DNA of 64,000 nt, taken from positions 2,170,001-2,234,000 of the forward strand of contig NZ_CP026951.1 of the NCBI RefSeq assembly GCF_003065485.1, written 5' to 3'. Position 1 is the first letter of the stretch. Each line of letters opens with the position of its first letter. The position numbers and the translations under genes were made by a program. A model generated the notes under the pieces. It was given only the letters and a program-made list of their open reading frames with translations, did not search any database and was not told the DNA's origin. Source of the DNA: Salinibacterium hongtaonis. GTDB lineage: Bacteria; Actinomycetota; Actinomycetes; Actinomycetales; Microbacteriaceae. Shown here one piece after another: positions 1 to 8,931 of the stretch.

Positions 1-1599
1 GCCATAGACCAGTACCCGGTCTTCGAGGCACATGAGAAACACGCTGGAGACCACGGAGACGCCAGGTTGCGTCTTGATGATCTCGAACCCGGGTCGGATG
101 GTGTGCGTTGTCGTGTGCGCCGCGCCCGAAACCATGCCGTCGGCGAGCCCGAGATGCACCATGAGCGTGCCGAAGTAGGAGACGTCGGTGACGATGTCGA
201 GCGCGTCCTCAACCGTTACGCCCTTGTGTGCGCGCAGCCGGGCATACTCCAGCGCGAACCGCTGCCGCAGGGTCGTGTCGAAGGGGCTCAGCACCTCCGC
301 TGCCGAAATATCGAGCCCCAGGCCACTGGCCCGCGCTCGCACCTCGCTCTCCTCGCCCAAAATGGTGAGTCGCGCCACGCCGCGACGCAGGAGGGTGCTC
401 GCCGCGCGAAGGATGCGGTCGTCGTCACCCTCGGGCAAAACGATGTGTCGCTGCACCGAACGAGCCCGATCGAGCAGGTCGTACTCGAACATCAGCGGGG
501 TGATGGTGTCGGTGCGCGAGACCTCAAGCTTGCGCAGCAGCTCCTGCGAGTCGACATGCTGTTCAAAAAGCGCGATCGCCGTGTCGTATTTGCGCGTGGA
601 GTCTGCCGCCATGCGGCCCCGCGTCTTGGTTACCCGCCGGGCCGTGTCATACGTGCCGAATCGCGTGCTCACGATGGGAAGGCTCGTGTCGAGGCCATCG
701 ATGAGGCGCTCGATCTGCGGCAACAGCTCGAAGCCGCCGTTCAGGATGATTCCCGCGAGAGAGGGGAACGTGTCGGAACTGTGCGCCATAAGCATGCCGA
801 GAAGCACATCGGAGCGATCCCCCGCCACAACGACGACGGCACCGTCCATGATGCGAGTGAGACAGTTCTCCATCGACATGCCGGCCATGACCACTCCGAG
901 GGCTTCTCGCTGAAGCAGCTCAGCATCCCCCTTGATGAGGGTTCCCTCGACGGCGACGAGAAGCTGGTGCATGCTCGGGGCGATGAGAAACGGGTCCTCG
1001 GGGATGGCCCAGACGGGGATATCGCCAGCGACCTCGCTGAGCTCCGCCACGATCTCGACGAGACGGTCGGGGTCTGACCGGTTAGCGACGACCCCGATCG
1101 TGTAGGCATGGGCGGCATCGAGCTCCTGCATCGCGAGGCCGAAGACCTGCTGCAGTTCGTCGGCCGTGCGGGCGCCGCGCTCGTCGGACTGCCCGCCGAT
1201 GACGAGCAGGACGGGCGCGCCAAGGTTGGCGGCGATCCTCGCGTTGTATGAGAGCTCGGTCGGGGTGCCGACATCCGTGTAGTCGGAGCCCAGGATGACC
1301 ACAACATCGCACTGCCGTTCGACCGCCTTGTAGCGCTCCACGATGCGCGAGAGTGCCGCCTCAGGGTCTGAATGCACCTGGTCGTAGCCGACGCCGATGC
1401 AGTCCTCATAGCTCAGATCGACACCGTCGTGGTCGAGCAGCAGCTCAAGCACGTAGTCGCGCTCTGCGATGGAGCGAGCGACGGGGCGGAACACCCCGAC
1501 CCTGCCGGTTTCGTGGCTCAGGGTGTCGAGCAGCCCCAGCGCAATTGTCGACTTGCCGGCATGTCCCTCGACAGAGGTGATGTAGATGCTTTTGGCCAC
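1..1599 (-). CDS. pta: Phosphate acetyltransferase, N-terminal 533 residues (cut by window edge)
   Basis: Interconverts acetyl-CoA and acetyl phosphate in the cytoplasm. The visible part starts with a P-loop-like ATPase domain typical of long Pta proteins (residues about 1-220, with EGHAGKST near residue 11). A DRTGG-type middle domain follows, and then the start of the catalytic PTA_PTB domain, where SGAAHTTTHTIRP and SSVFLM are recognisable just before the sequence runs off the left edge. The frame is open through base 1, so the C-terminus (roughly 170 residues in the family) lies outside. The GTG at 1599 is chosen because MAKSIYITSVEG matches the family N-terminus and an AGGGTGGA-like ribosome site precedes it. 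An ackA gene would be expected next to it, outside the window. Identity is firm. Confidence 0.95.
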   Translation of the reverse strand, partial: MAKSIYITSVEGHAGKSTIALGLLDTLSHETGRVGVFRPVARSIAERDYVLELLLDHDGVDLSYEDCIGVGYDQVHSDPEAALSRIVERYKAVERQCDVVVILGSDYTDVGTPTELSYNARIAANLGAPVLLVIGGQSDERGARTADELQQVFGLAMQELDAAHAYTIGVVANRSDPDRLVEIVAELSEVAGDIPVWAIPEDPFLIAPSMHQLLVAVEGTLIKGDAELLQREALGVVMAGMSMENCLTRIMDGAVVVVAGDRSDVLLGMLMAHSSDTFPSLAGIILNGGFELLPQIERLIDGLDTSLPIVSTRFGTYDTARRVTKTRGRMAADSTRKYDTAIALFEQHVDSQELLRKLEVSRTDTITPLMFEYDLLDRARSVQRHIVLPEGDDDRILRAASTLLRRGVARLTILGEESEVRARASGLGLDISAAEVLSPFDTTLRQRFALEYARLRAHKGVTVEDALDIVTDVSYFGTLMVHLGLADGMVSGAAHTTTHTIRPGFEIIKTQPGVSVVSSVFLMCLEDRVLVYG

Positions 1600-1700
1600 G
1601 CGTCCACCCTACGCCTCACAGGATCGGCCGCCAGGGCGGGCTGCACAGGCTGCGGCCCAGGCTGCGAATCGGGCCCGAAACTCTCGTCGTTAACGAGAAA

Positions 1701-1789
1701 GGACCCCTCGCGCACCTGCCAGAGCCCGGTTACCCTTGCTGCATTTCTGCCCTGGGGGAGTTGGCCTGGATGGCACCACGCGAGGAGCC
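1701..1789 (-). ncRNA. ffs: Signal recognition particle RNA, bacterial small type (4.5S-like)
   Basis: On the minus strand the ends pair (GGCTCCTCGCG with CGCGAGGGGTCC). The apex has the SRP helix 8 signature: a GCA-GAAA-TGC tetraloop stem followed by AGCAAGGGTAACC, the asymmetric loop that binds Ffh. No Alu domain is present, as usual for actinobacterial small SRP RNAs. A likely -10 box, TAAAGT, lies at 1797-1802, seven bases before the 5' end. The exact ends are estimated from the terminal stem. Confidence 0.9.
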
Positions 1790-1796
1790 GTTTTCT

Positions 1797-1802
1797 ACTT
1801 TA
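1797..1802 (-). promoter_or_regulatory. Probable -10 element of ffs
   Basis: TAAAGT on the minus strand, placed correctly for a start at about 1790. No good -35 hexamer is evident, so the promoter is only partly supported. Confidence 0.45.
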
Positions 1803-1830
1803 GCGGAGATCGAGACCCGCTTTTGAACCC

Positions 1831-3288
1831 TTAGAACGGATACGGTGCGATCTCGGGACGCATCGTGAGCCACTGGGTCTCGGTGAACGCCTCGATGTTG
1901 GCCGCGGCGCCACCGAATCGGGAGCCGGTTCCGGATGCCCCTACGCCGCCGAACGGGGAGTTGGCCTCGTCGGAGACGGTCTGCTCGTTGATGTGGATCT
2001 TTCCCGAGTGGATGCGGTCGGCGACCGTCATCGCCAAACCGACATCTCCCAGAATTCCGACCGAGAGCCCGAACTCGCTCGAATTGACGAGGTCGATGGC
2101 CTCGTCAATCGTGGAGAAGCTGATCACGGGCGCGACCGGTCCGAATATTTCGTCGGTCCACGCCCGGTTCTCCGAGCTGAGCCCCGAGAGCACTGTGGGC
2201 CGGTAGAAGAGGCCCTCGGAGGTTCCGCCAGCGGAGAGGGTCCCGCCCGCAGCGACTGAGTCCTGAACGATCGAGTCAATGTGGGTGCGCTGCTTCTCGT
2301 CGATGATCGGACCGAGCGCGACCTGCTCCTGCGCCGGGTCGCCGACCGGCAGACCGTTTGCCTTCGCCGCGAGCAGTGCGACGTACTCGTCGTGGATGCT
2401 CTCGTGAACAACGTGGCGACCGGTCGTCATGCAGATCTGCCCCTGGTGCATAAACGACCCGAAGGCACCCGCCGAGACAGCCTTCTCAAGGTCGGCTCCC
2501 GGCAAAACAATGAGGGCGTTGTTGCCCCCGAGTTCGAGGTGGGCGCGCTTGAGGTGACGCGCAGCCGCCTCACCGACCTTGCGACCGGCAGGGGTTGACC
2601 CCGTGAACGAGATAATGCGAACCTCTGGTGCCTCGACAACCGCGGCCCCAACATCCGCCCCACCGGGCAGCAACTGGAGAACTCCGGCGGGCAGCCCCGC
2701 TTCTTCGAAGATGCGCATGAGCACGACACCGCCAGAAACGGCGGTGCGGGGGTCTGGCTTGAGCAGAACGCTGTTGCCCAGCGCGATGGCCGGGGCCACC
2801 GACCGAATCGACAGGATGAGCGGAAAGTTGAACGGGGCGATGACGCTGACGACGCCGGCCGGGAGACGACGGGCGAATGACCAGCGGTCTTCGTTAGAGG
2901 TGAGCACCTCGCCGTGCGGGTGCCCGGGGAGCCCAGCAGCCTCGTAGCACTCGTTCGCTGCGATGTGCGTTTCGAGCTGAGCCTTGGGAGGGATTCCGCC
3001 GCTCTCGCGCACGATCCAGCCCTGGATCTCCTCCGCGTATTCTTCGAACAGCTGCCCGGCACGACGCAGAACTGCCGCGCGCTCCTCAGGCCTGCGCTTA
3101 GCCCAGTCGACCTGGGCCGCCGCCGCTGCCGTTGCCGCCTCCAGAGCATCCTCTGTCGTCGCCGCTCCGACAGAGCCTAGGCTGCTGCCCGTTGCCGGTT
3201 CGGTGACGGGCAGGATGCCTCCGCGCCCCTCAACCCAACCATTCAGGTAGATCTTGCCGTGCCAGAGGGAGGTTTCAAGCAACGTCAT
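1831..3288 (-). CDS. NAD(P)-dependent aldehyde dehydrogenase, benzaldehyde/vanillin dehydrogenase-like
   Basis: Oxidises an aldehyde to the acid with NAD(P)+. The 485-residue length is normal for the ALDH superfamily. The Rossmann segment has FTGSTPAGR (about 228-236), the general-base Glu is at about 252 in LELGGNN, and the catalytic Cys is at about 286 in GQICMTTGRH. The GQICM context and the EQTVSDEANSPFGG C-terminal motif resemble benzaldehyde or vanillin dehydrogenases more than betaine or succinate-semialdehyde enzymes, but the substrate is not proven. AAGGAG lies seven bases before the ATG. The gene stands alone between ffs and tRNA-Ser with no aromatic-degradation neighbours, so a general detoxification role is equally possible. 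Confidence 0.85.
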   Translation of the reverse strand: MTLLETSLWHGKIYLNGWVEGRGGILPVTEPATGSSLGSVGAATTEDALEAATAAAAAQVDWAKRRPEERAAVLRRAGQLFEEYAEEIQGWIVRESGGIPPKAQLETHIAANECYEAAGLPGHPHGEVLTSNEDRWSFARRLPAGVVSVIAPFNFPLILSIRSVAPAIALGNSVLLKPDPRTAVSGGVVLMRIFEEAGLPAGVLQLLPGGADVGAAVVEAPEVRIISFTGSTPAGRKVGEAAARHLKRAHLELGGNNALIVLPGADLEKAVSAGAFGSFMHQGQICMTTGRHVVHESIHDEYVALLAAKANGLPVGDPAQEQVALGPIIDEKQRTHIDSIVQDSVAAGGTLSAGGTSEGLFYRPTVLSGLSSENRAWTDEIFGPVAPVISFSTIDEAIDLVNSSEFGLSVGILGDVGLAMTVADRIHSGKIHINEQTVSDEANSPFGGVGASGTGSRFGGAAANIEAFTETQWLTMRPEIAPYPF

Positions 3289-3458
3289 GGTGTTCTCCTT
3301 GTAGTTCTTTATTCGTGCCGTTGGCTGACTAGATTCTGCGCCCGCGGGGCTGGGCGTTCTCGGTGGACTGCCGCAGCTCTCCGGGGGTGAACAACGAGGC
3401 CCGCGAAATCGCGTAAGATTCTGTGAGGTCGTTGCCGGGAAGCCGGAATCGATCGCCA

Positions 3459-3546
3459 GGAGAATTCGCCTAGTGGCCTATGGCGCACGCTTGGAAAGCG
3501 TGTTGGGTGCAAGCCCTCGGGGGTTCGAATCCCCCATTCTCCGCCA
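3459..3546 (+). tRNA. tRNA-Ser (anticodon GGA), CCA encoded
   Basis: Acceptor arms GGAGAAT and ATTCTCC pair, followed by discriminator G and an encoded CCA. The anticodon stem CACGC/GCGTG closes loop TTGGAAA with anticodon GGA. A long variable arm, expected for serine tRNAs, and the T arm GGGGGTTCGAATCCCCC are present. Confidence 0.97.
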
Positions 3547-3556
3547 TTTTCAGACC

Positions 3557-3584
3557 AAAGCCCCGTGCATCCGCCCGGGGCTTT
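3557..3584 (+). terminator. Terminator downstream of tRNA-Ser
   Basis: Stem AAAGCCCCG / CGGGGCTTT with a ten-base loop, immediately after the tRNA. The T tract is short. It may also stop transcription arriving from the convergent TetR gene. Confidence 0.7.
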
Positions 3585-3611
3585 CGTCGTGTAGCGCGCT
3601 GTGTCGGCGCC

Positions 3612-4163
3612 TTATTCGTCCGGTGCGAACTCCGCTATCGTCTGCGAGACCCTCGCCCAGATGTCGTCGAGCAGCTCGGGCGGGAATGCCCCCACGAGCT
3701 CGAGGCTAAGAACACCGTGCGCATACGCCCACGCGCTCATGGCACCCACCGGCCCGGCCACGAAGGCCCGAAGCCGAGACACGGCCGCACGATCTATGCG
3801 CTCGGAATCTGTGCCCGTGAACGGCTTGCTGTGCATGAGGAGGTAGAGCTGCGGATTCGCGAGGCCGAATGCGCGGTAGGCCGAAACCAGCGCCGTGATG
3901 TGGTCGAGACGCGAGCCCTCAGCCGCGCTGGCCGCTGGGCCAATGTACTCATCGGCGAGACGCGCAAACCCCAGCGTGATGAGCGCAGCCTCGATGTCGG
4001 CCTTGCTGGTGAACTGCTTATATAGCGATGGCGGCTTGATGCCTGCCTGGCGGGCGACGGCACCAACACTCAGCGATGCGAACCCGTCTCGCTCCAGCAC
4101 TGTGAGCGCCACATCCACGAGCTCATTTCGGCGGGTCTGGTGTTCGACTCTCGGGTCAGTCAT
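3612..4163 (-). CDS. TetR/AcrR-family transcriptional regulator
   Basis: A 183-residue dimeric DNA-binding repressor of the TetR type. The N-terminal helix-turn-helix spans about residues 25-55 (FASLSVGAVARQAGIKPPSLYKQFTSK would be the usual signature region, with recognition-helix core PPSLYKQF). The C-terminal ligand domain resembles the WHG/TetR_C group (LYLLMHSKPF). The ATG at 4163 is preferred to a TTG six bases upstream because the TAAGG overlapping the stop of the PAP2 gene is correctly spaced. It is the second gene of a tight pair with the PAP2 phosphatase (nine bases between stop and start), so co-transcription is likely. Effector and targets are unknown. Confidence 0.88.
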   Translation of the reverse strand: MTDPRVEHQTRRNELVDVALTVLERDGFASLSVGAVARQAGIKPPSLYKQFTSKADIEAALITLGFARLADEYIGPAASAAEGSRLDHITALVSAYRAFGLANPQLYLLMHSKPFTGTDSERIDRAAVSRLRAFVAGPVGAMSAWAYAHGVLSLELVGAFPPELLDDIWARVSQTIAEFAPDE

Positions 4164-4172
4164 GAGCAAACC

Positions 4173-4847
4173 TTACTCACTAGTGCGCGTGACGGCAGGC
4201 CGATTGCTCAATCGTTCGCGCTCAGCAGCGATTCTTGCGGCGAACGGTGCCCACACGATTATGGCGACACCAGCCCCCACCAGCAGCCCGCCGACGGTAT
4301 CGCTGATCCAGTGCGCCCCCAGATAGGTGCGGGCCACCATCATGAGCACCGTATAAACGGCACCCGCCGCCCACACCCAGGTGCGGCCGACGATGATGCC
4401 CAGAGTCACGGCAATCGTCGCGGCGTTGGCGACATGCCCTGACGGAAACGAGCCGACATCCGCCACCACCATGATGTCTTCTGGCCTGGGGCGCAGATAA
4501 AGACCCTTGAGAAGCTGAACCGCGCCGGCACTCGCGATGGCCGCGATGAGGTAATAAAGCGCGGCCCACATCCGGCGCAGCAGGCAGAGCACAATGACCG
4601 TGACGATGGGCACAACAAAGATGCCGACAATGCCGCCGCCGAGCCAGTCCAAGAACAGCGAGAGCGCGTCGAGCGCGTCGCTCCGATAGTTGAGCATGGC
4701 GTCAAGCCACCCCAGATCGACGCCGAGAGGCGAGCCGCTGTTGCGGGCCGCGATAAGCCCCCCGAGCGATACCGCCACCACAAGGGCAACGATTCCGCTG
4801 ATGAGGGGCCAACGGTTGGTAACGGCTCGGGACTCGCGGGGCTCCAT
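4173..4847 (-). CDS. PAP2-family membrane phosphatase
   Basis: A polytopic membrane protein of 224 residues with the three PAP2 acid-phosphatase motifs: K114-x6-RP (KGLYLRPRP), PSGH at 135-138 and R-x5-H-x3-D ending ISD (H179, D183). About six membrane segments are visible. Family members dephosphorylate phosphatidic acid, diacylglycerol pyrophosphate or undecaprenyl pyrophosphate; which applies here cannot be told. The ATG at 4847 is chosen because translation upstream of it is arginine-rich and unlike the family. It is first in a two-gene unit with the TetR regulator. Confidence 0.88.
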   Translation of the reverse strand: MEPRESRAVTNRWPLISGIVALVVAVSLGGLIAARNSGSPLGVDLGWLDAMLNYRSDALDALSLFLDWLGGGIVGIFVVPIVTVIVLCLLRRMWAALYYLIAAIASAGAVQLLKGLYLRPRPEDIMVVADVGSFPSGHVANAATIAVTLGIIVGRTWVWAAGAVYTVLMMVARTYLGAHWISDTVGGLLVGAGVAIIVWAPFAARIAAERERLSNRPAVTRTSE

Positions 4848-4900
4848 AGATCTGAAGCTAGCCGCGATTTGCTCAATAGTGCGCCAGCATCCGCTCAGAT

Positions 4901-6340
4901 TTAGCGCTCGTTTCGCGGGCCCGCCGGAATGCGTCGGCTGCGCACAAGCTCCGAATACCAGTGGCCGGAGTTCTTGATCGTGCGCTCGAGCGTGTCGTAG
5001 TCGACGTGCACGATGCCGAAACGCTTGGAGAAGCCGTAGGCCCATTCGAAGTTGTCGAGCAGCGACCACACCTGGTAACCACGAATGTCGACGCCACGGG
5101 AGAGGGCTCGGTGAACCGCCGTGAGGTGGCGCTGCAGATAGTCGATGCGATCAGCGTCGTCGACCACCCCATCGCGCACCTCGTCGACGAACGCCGCACC
5201 GTTCTCGGTGACCATGAGCGGAAGGTCAGGAAACTGCTCAGAGAGCGAGACGAGCAGCTCCTCAAACCCCTCCGGCGCGATGTTCCAGCCCATGTCGGTG
5301 TAGGGGCCGGGCTGCTCAACGAACTCCACAAAGTCGCTGCCGGGCCAGGGGCTGCCTGCCGTGCCCTTGTGCCCATCCGCCCTCTGCCGGGGCCCCCGGC
5401 CATTCCACTCTCTGACCATCGCGGTCGAGTAGTAGTTGACCCCGAGAAAGTCGATGGGCTGGTTCACGATGTCGAGATCGCCCGGCTGCACGAACGACCA
5501 GTCGGTGACGGACGCGGTGTCTGCCAGGAGGTCCGCCGGGTATGCCCCCGTGAGCATGGGGCCCGTGAATGACCGATTGGCGAGGGCGTCGATGCGGCGC
5601 ATCGCATCTTCTGCCTGATCGTCGCCGGGGCGAAGCACGTGAAAATTGAGGGTCACCGAGCATTCGGCGTCGGTTGGCAGAACGGACCGCAACGCCTGCG
5701 TGCCGATTCCGTGCGCGAGATTGAGGTGATGCACCGCGGTGAGCGCGGCCCTCCCGCTGGCGATTCCGGGGGCGTGGGCACCGGATCCGTAGCCCAGGTA
5801 GGCCGAGCACCACGGCTCGTTGAGGGTCGTCCACGTGCCGACTCGATCGCCGAGCGCCTCCCCCATGATCGCCGCGTAGTCGCCGAAGCGCTGCGCTGTG
5901 TCGCGGGAGGTCCATCCGCCGGCATCTTCAAGAGCCTGCGGCAAATCCCAGTGATACAGCGTGGCGATGGGCCGGATGCCGCGCTTGCGCAGGCCGTCGA
6001 CCAGCCGGGAATAAAAGGCGAGACCGCGGGAGTTGACCGCCCCCTTGCCGTCGGGCTGAATGCGAGACCATGACACGGAGAAACGGTAGGCCTCGAGCCC
6101 GAGCCGCTCCATGAGGTTGAGATCGGATTCGAGGCGGTGATAGTGGTCGTCGGCACGATCGCCCGTGTCGCCACCGACGACGCGACCCGGTGTGTGACTG
6201 AACGTGTCCCAGATGGAGGGGCCTCGGCCGTCCTCGTGCGCGGCTCCCTCGATCTGATAGGCCGCAGTCGCGGATCCGAAGAGAAATCCCGGAGGAAATT
6301 CGAGGCCGATGTCGCGGTAGTCGGGGCTGCCTGTTGTCAT
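4901..6340 (-). CDS. GH1 beta-glucosidase, intracellular
   Basis: Hydrolyses terminal beta-glucosides such as cellobiose in the cytoplasm; no signal peptide is present. The 479-residue length fits family GH1. It begins with [19 protein letters not shown], the usual N-terminal substrate-binding strand. The acid/base Glu175 is in TLNEPW and the nucleophile Glu379 in VTENGA. The aglycone-side NYYS is at about 302-305. The ATG at 6340 has no Shine-Dalgarno sequence, and a TAGAGT -10-like box ends 11 bases upstream, so the mRNA may have almost no leader. A CebR-type operator (6367-6380) covers the -35 region, suggesting induction by cello-oligosaccharides. It diverges from a LacI gene and its sugar importer. 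Confidence 0.93.
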   Translation of the reverse strand: MTTGSPDYRDIGLEFPPGFLFGSATAAYQIEGAAHEDGRGPSIWDTFSHTPGRVVGGDTGDRADDHYHRLESDLNLMERLGLEAYRFSVSWSRIQPDGKGAVNSRGLAFYSRLVDGLRKRGIRPIATLYHWDLPQALEDAGGWTSRDTAQRFGDYAAIMGEALGDRVGTWTTLNEPWCSAYLGYGSGAHAPGIASGRAALTAVHHLNLAHGIGTQALRSVLPTDAECSVTLNFHVLRPGDDQAEDAMRRIDALANRSFTGPMLTGAYPADLLADTASVTDWSFVQPGDLDIVNQPIDFLGVNYYSTAMVREWNGRGPRQRADGHKGTAGSPWPGSDFVEFVEQPGPYTDMGWNIAPEGFEELLVSLSEQFPDLPLMVTENGAAFVDEVRDGVVDDADRIDYLQRHLTAVHRALSRGVDIRGYQVWSLLDNFEWAYGFSKRFGIVHVDYDTLERTIKNSGHWYSELVRSRRIPAGPRNER

Positions 6341-6366
6341 GATGCGTGCGACTCTACCCGACGCCG

Positions 6367-6380
6367 TGGGAGCGCTCCCA
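6367..6380. promoter_or_regulatory. CebR-type operator TGGGAGCGCTCCCA
   Basis: A perfect 14-bp palindrome identical to the known actinobacterial CebR (cellobiose regulator, LacI family) binding consensus. It overlaps the expected -35 region of the GH1 gene, whose -10-like TAGAGT is at 6351-6356 on the minus strand. Confidence 0.8.
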
Positions 6381-6392
6381 GAATCGCTTTGC

Positions 6393-6406
6393 TGATAACG
6401 TTCCCA
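6393..6406. promoter_or_regulatory. AACGTT-type LacI operator in front of the LacI gene
   Basis: TGATAACGTTCCCA ends four bases before the LacI start codon. It matches 11 of 14 positions of the perfect palindrome at 7487-7500, so autoregulation by the gene at 6410 is inferred. Confidence 0.5.
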
Positions 6407-6409
6407 TCG

Positions 6410-7414
6410 ATGAAAACCTCGCGCGCGACCATGCACGATGTTGCCGCCCTGGCCGGCGTTGGTCTCTCCACCGTGTCGCGCGTTGTCAACGGCGATGTCA
6501 AGGTGAGCCCCGCCAAAACCCTTGCCGTAGAAAACGCGATCCGCGAGCTGGGCTATCGCCGCAACGACTCGGCCCGGCACCTGCGCACGGGCGCGGCCGC
6601 GAGCATCGGCCTGCTCATCGAGAGCATCGCCGACCCCTTCTTCTCCCTCATCTCGCAGGCCGTAGAAGAGGTAGCGCTCAGCAGGGACTCCCTGCTTCTC
6701 TCCGCTTCGTCACACCAGGATGCCGCCAGGGCTCGGCGCATGGTGCTCGCATTTTGCTCGCGGCGCGTCGACGGGCTCATCATCACACCCTCCGAAGACC
6801 AGTCGATCGACTACCTCCGCACCGAGCTCACTGCCGGCGTTGCCATGGTCTTTATCGACCGACCGGTGCCCGGGCTCGATGTCGACACGGTGCTCACCGA
6901 TAACGTGGGCGGCGCCATGAGCGGAGTCGAGCACCTTATTGCGCACGGTCACCGCCGCATCGCATGCATCACCGACAGGGCTGGTCTCTACACGTCATCG
7001 CATCGCATCCGCGGCTACCGGAACGCACTCGCCGCGGCAGGAATCCCGTTCGACCCCGCCCTCGTCTATTCGGCCGACGACACGACAGACACCCTGGCGG
7101 GGCCCCTCACCAGCATGCTCGACGCCGAGAACCCTCCAACCGCACTATTCACTGCGAACAACAGGTCGACCATCGGCGCGCTGAGGGTGATGGGTAGCCG
7201 GCACAACCGCCCCGCCCTCGTCGGTTTCGACGACTTTGAGCTCGCCGATGCGCTCAGCCCGGGCGTGACAGTCGTGGCCCAAGACCCGCTGGCGATGGGG
7301 CGCATGGCGGCAGAGCTGCTCTTTCGCCGACTCGACCGCGACACGTCGCCGCCTCAGACGATAACGCTGGGAACGCGCCTGATCGCTCGCGGATCGGGCG
7401 AGCAAAGGCCGTAG
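6410..7414 (+). CDS. LacI-family transcriptional regulator (probable beta-glucoside/hexose regulator)
   Basis: A 334-residue repressor. The N-terminal helix-turn-helix is [20 protein letters not shown] (about 7-26) with the hinge helix near residue 50-60. A periplasmic-binding-protein-like sensor domain follows ([14 protein letters not shown] onward, [16 protein letters not shown] near the end). It sits between the divergent GH1 gene and the importer it probably controls. Two matching AACGTT-centred sites, one at its own start and one in the importer promoter, suggest it represses both. The ATG at 6410 lacks a Shine-Dalgarno sequence; GATAAC ends ten bases upstream and could act as a -10 box for a leaderless transcript. 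The ligand is unknown. Confidence 0.88.
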   Translation: MKTSRATMHDVAALAGVGLSTVSRVVNGDVKVSPAKTLAVENAIRELGYRRNDSARHLRTGAAASIGLLIESIADPFFSLISQAVEEVALSRDSLLLSASSHQDAARARRMVLAFCSRRVDGLIITPSEDQSIDYLRTELTAGVAMVFIDRPVPGLDVDTVLTDNVGGAMSGVEHLIAHGHRRIACITDRAGLYTSSHRIRGYRNALAAAGIPFDPALVYSADDTTDTLAGPLTSMLDAENPPTALFTANNRSTIGALRVMGSRHNRPALVGFDDFELADALSPGVTVVAQDPLAMGRMAAELLFRRLDRDTSPPQTITLGTRLIARGSGEQRP

Positions 7415-7480
7415 ACGAGCCGTCACACCGGCGCTTGCCCTCGCACCGGAGACCCTCGGTAACGATTTCGTCATGGCCCG

Positions 7481-7509
7481 TTGTCCTGAAAACGTTTTCA
7501 TATTTGAAT
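7481..7509 (+). promoter_or_regulatory. Importer promoter with operator in its spacer
   Basis: TTGTCC (7481-7486), a 17-bp spacer and TTGAAT (7504-7509) form a sigma-70-type promoter. The perfect 14-bp palindrome TGAAAACGTTTTCA fills 7487-7500, directly between the two boxes, a classic position for repression by a LacI protein. Confidence 0.7.
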
Positions 7510-7568
7510 GAAGGGACCTCGCCGAACGGCGACACACGAACTGCGAGATTCCAATGGAGGAACTCACC

Positions 7569-8846
7569 ATGCGCAAGCCAGTGTCACTGATCGCAGGGGC
7601 CGCAATCCTTGGCCTCGCCCTCGCCGGATGCTCGGGCGGAGGAGACACCCCGTCGGATTCCGGGGGCGCGAACGAGGTCGAAGTCTTCACCTGGTGGTCA
7701 TCTGGATCGGAGAAAGTCGGGCTCGACGCCCTCGTCAAAGTCTTCAACGAGCAGTACCCCGACATCGAGTTCATCAACGCCTCTGTGGCCGGGGGCGCAG
7801 GCTCCAACGCCAAGGCAGCCCTAGCATCCCGCCTCGAAGCGGGCGACCCACCCGACACCTTCCAGGCACATGCTGGCGCCGAACTCACCGACTACATCGA
7901 AGCGGGCCAGCTGCAAGACCTGAGCTCGTTCTTCGACGACGAAGGGTTCACCGAAGTGTTTCCCGAGAGCCTGATCCAGTTGCTCACGGTTGACGACGCC
8001 ATCTATTCGGTGCCCAGCAACATCCATCGCGCCAACGTCGTCTGGGTCAACACGGGCATCCTCGAAAACGCCGGCATCGACCCTAAGAAGGCACCCGCCG
8101 ACATCGACGCCTGGATTTCTGATCTGGAGAAGGTCAAGGCCTCGGGAGTCGAGGGACCTCTCGCGCTGGGAACCGAATGGACCCAGATGCAGCTGTTCGA
8201 AACCGTGCTGCTCGCCGACCTCGGTGCCGACGGGTACACGGGGCTCTGGACGGGAGATACCTCCTGGGATAGCGATGGGGTCACGACCGCCATCGACCAC
8301 TACAGCACCCTCCTCGACTTCGTCAACAGCGACTACACGGGCCTGGATTGGGATGCGGCGACGCAGATTCTGATCGATGGCCAGGCGGCCTACAACGTTA
8401 TGGGCGACTGGGCTGAGGCCGCGTTCGCTCAGGCTGGGCTCACCTACGACAACGAATACACGACGTGGCCGGTGCCGGGCACGGAGGGAATCTTCGACTT
8501 TCTCGCCGACTCGTTCACGCTGCCCGTAGGCGCCCCCCACGAGGAACCCGCCAAAGACTGGCTGCGCACGGTCGGATCTGCAGACGGTCAGCAGGCGTTC
8601 AACCTGGCCAAGGGATCCATCCCCGCCCGCACCGACATCGATGCGGCCGACTACCCGCCCTACCAGCAGACCGCGATCAAGGCCTACGCGGACGACGTAA
8701 TCGTGAGTTCGCTCGCCCACGGGGCCGCGGCGAGCATCGCGTGGTCGGGCGACATCTCCTCGGCGGTCGGCAGGTTCGGCAGCGATAAAGATGTGGCCGC
8801 GCTGCAGTCAGCGCTCGTTGACGCAGCCCAGAAGGCGCTCGGCTAA
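7569..8846 (+). CDS. CUT1 sugar ABC importer, substrate-binding lipoprotein
   Basis: An extracellular lipid-anchored binding protein of 425 residues. The signal peptide ends in lipobox LALAGC (Cys21), followed by a Gly/Asp-rich linker and a family-1 solute-binding fold. The segment GDPPDTFQAHAGAEL and the overall pattern resemble glucose/mannose (GtsA-type) binding proteins. GGAGG eight bases before the ATG at 7569 fixes the start. It is followed by an intercistronic hairpin and two permease genes. With the neighbouring GH1 enzyme, a beta-glucoside or glucose ligand is plausible but unproven. Confidence 0.88.
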   Translation: MRKPVSLIAGAAILGLALAGCSGGGDTPSDSGGANEVEVFTWWSSGSEKVGLDALVKVFNEQYPDIEFINASVAGGAGSNAKAALASRLEAGDPPDTFQAHAGAELTDYIEAGQLQDLSSFFDDEGFTEVFPESLIQLLTVDDAIYSVPSNIHRANVVWVNTGILENAGIDPKKAPADIDAWISDLEKVKASGVEGPLALGTEWTQMQLFETVLLADLGADGYTGLWTGDTSWDSDGVTTAIDHYSTLLDFVNSDYTGLDWDAATQILIDGQAAYNVMGDWAEAAFAQAGLTYDNEYTTWPVPGTEGIFDFLADSFTLPVGAPHEEPAKDWLRTVGSADGQQAFNLAKGSIPARTDIDAADYPPYQQTAIKAYADDVIVSSLAHGAAASIAWSGDISSAVGRFGSDKDVAALQSALVDAAQKALG

Positions 8847-8860
8847 ATCCGCAGCGGTAC

Positions 8861-8887
8861 CGGGTGGGAGTCGATAGCTCCCACCCG
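8861..8887 (+). other. Intercistronic hairpin after binding-protein gene
   Basis: Ten-base-pair stem CGGGTGGGAG / CTCCCACCCG, loop of seven, with a further AGCGG/CCGCT pairing outside (8853-8857, 8888-8892). No T tract follows, so it more likely protects the upstream mRNA or partly attenuates than terminates. Confidence 0.75.
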
Positions 8888-8931
8888 CCGCTATGCCGAT
8901 CGTCCGGTGAACCGAGAAGGGAGTTCGGGTC

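Noticed and set aside
1683-1697. Short palindrome around TCGTTAACGA after ffs, as a terminator
   Set aside because: The stem is short and no T tract follows; it could be chance.
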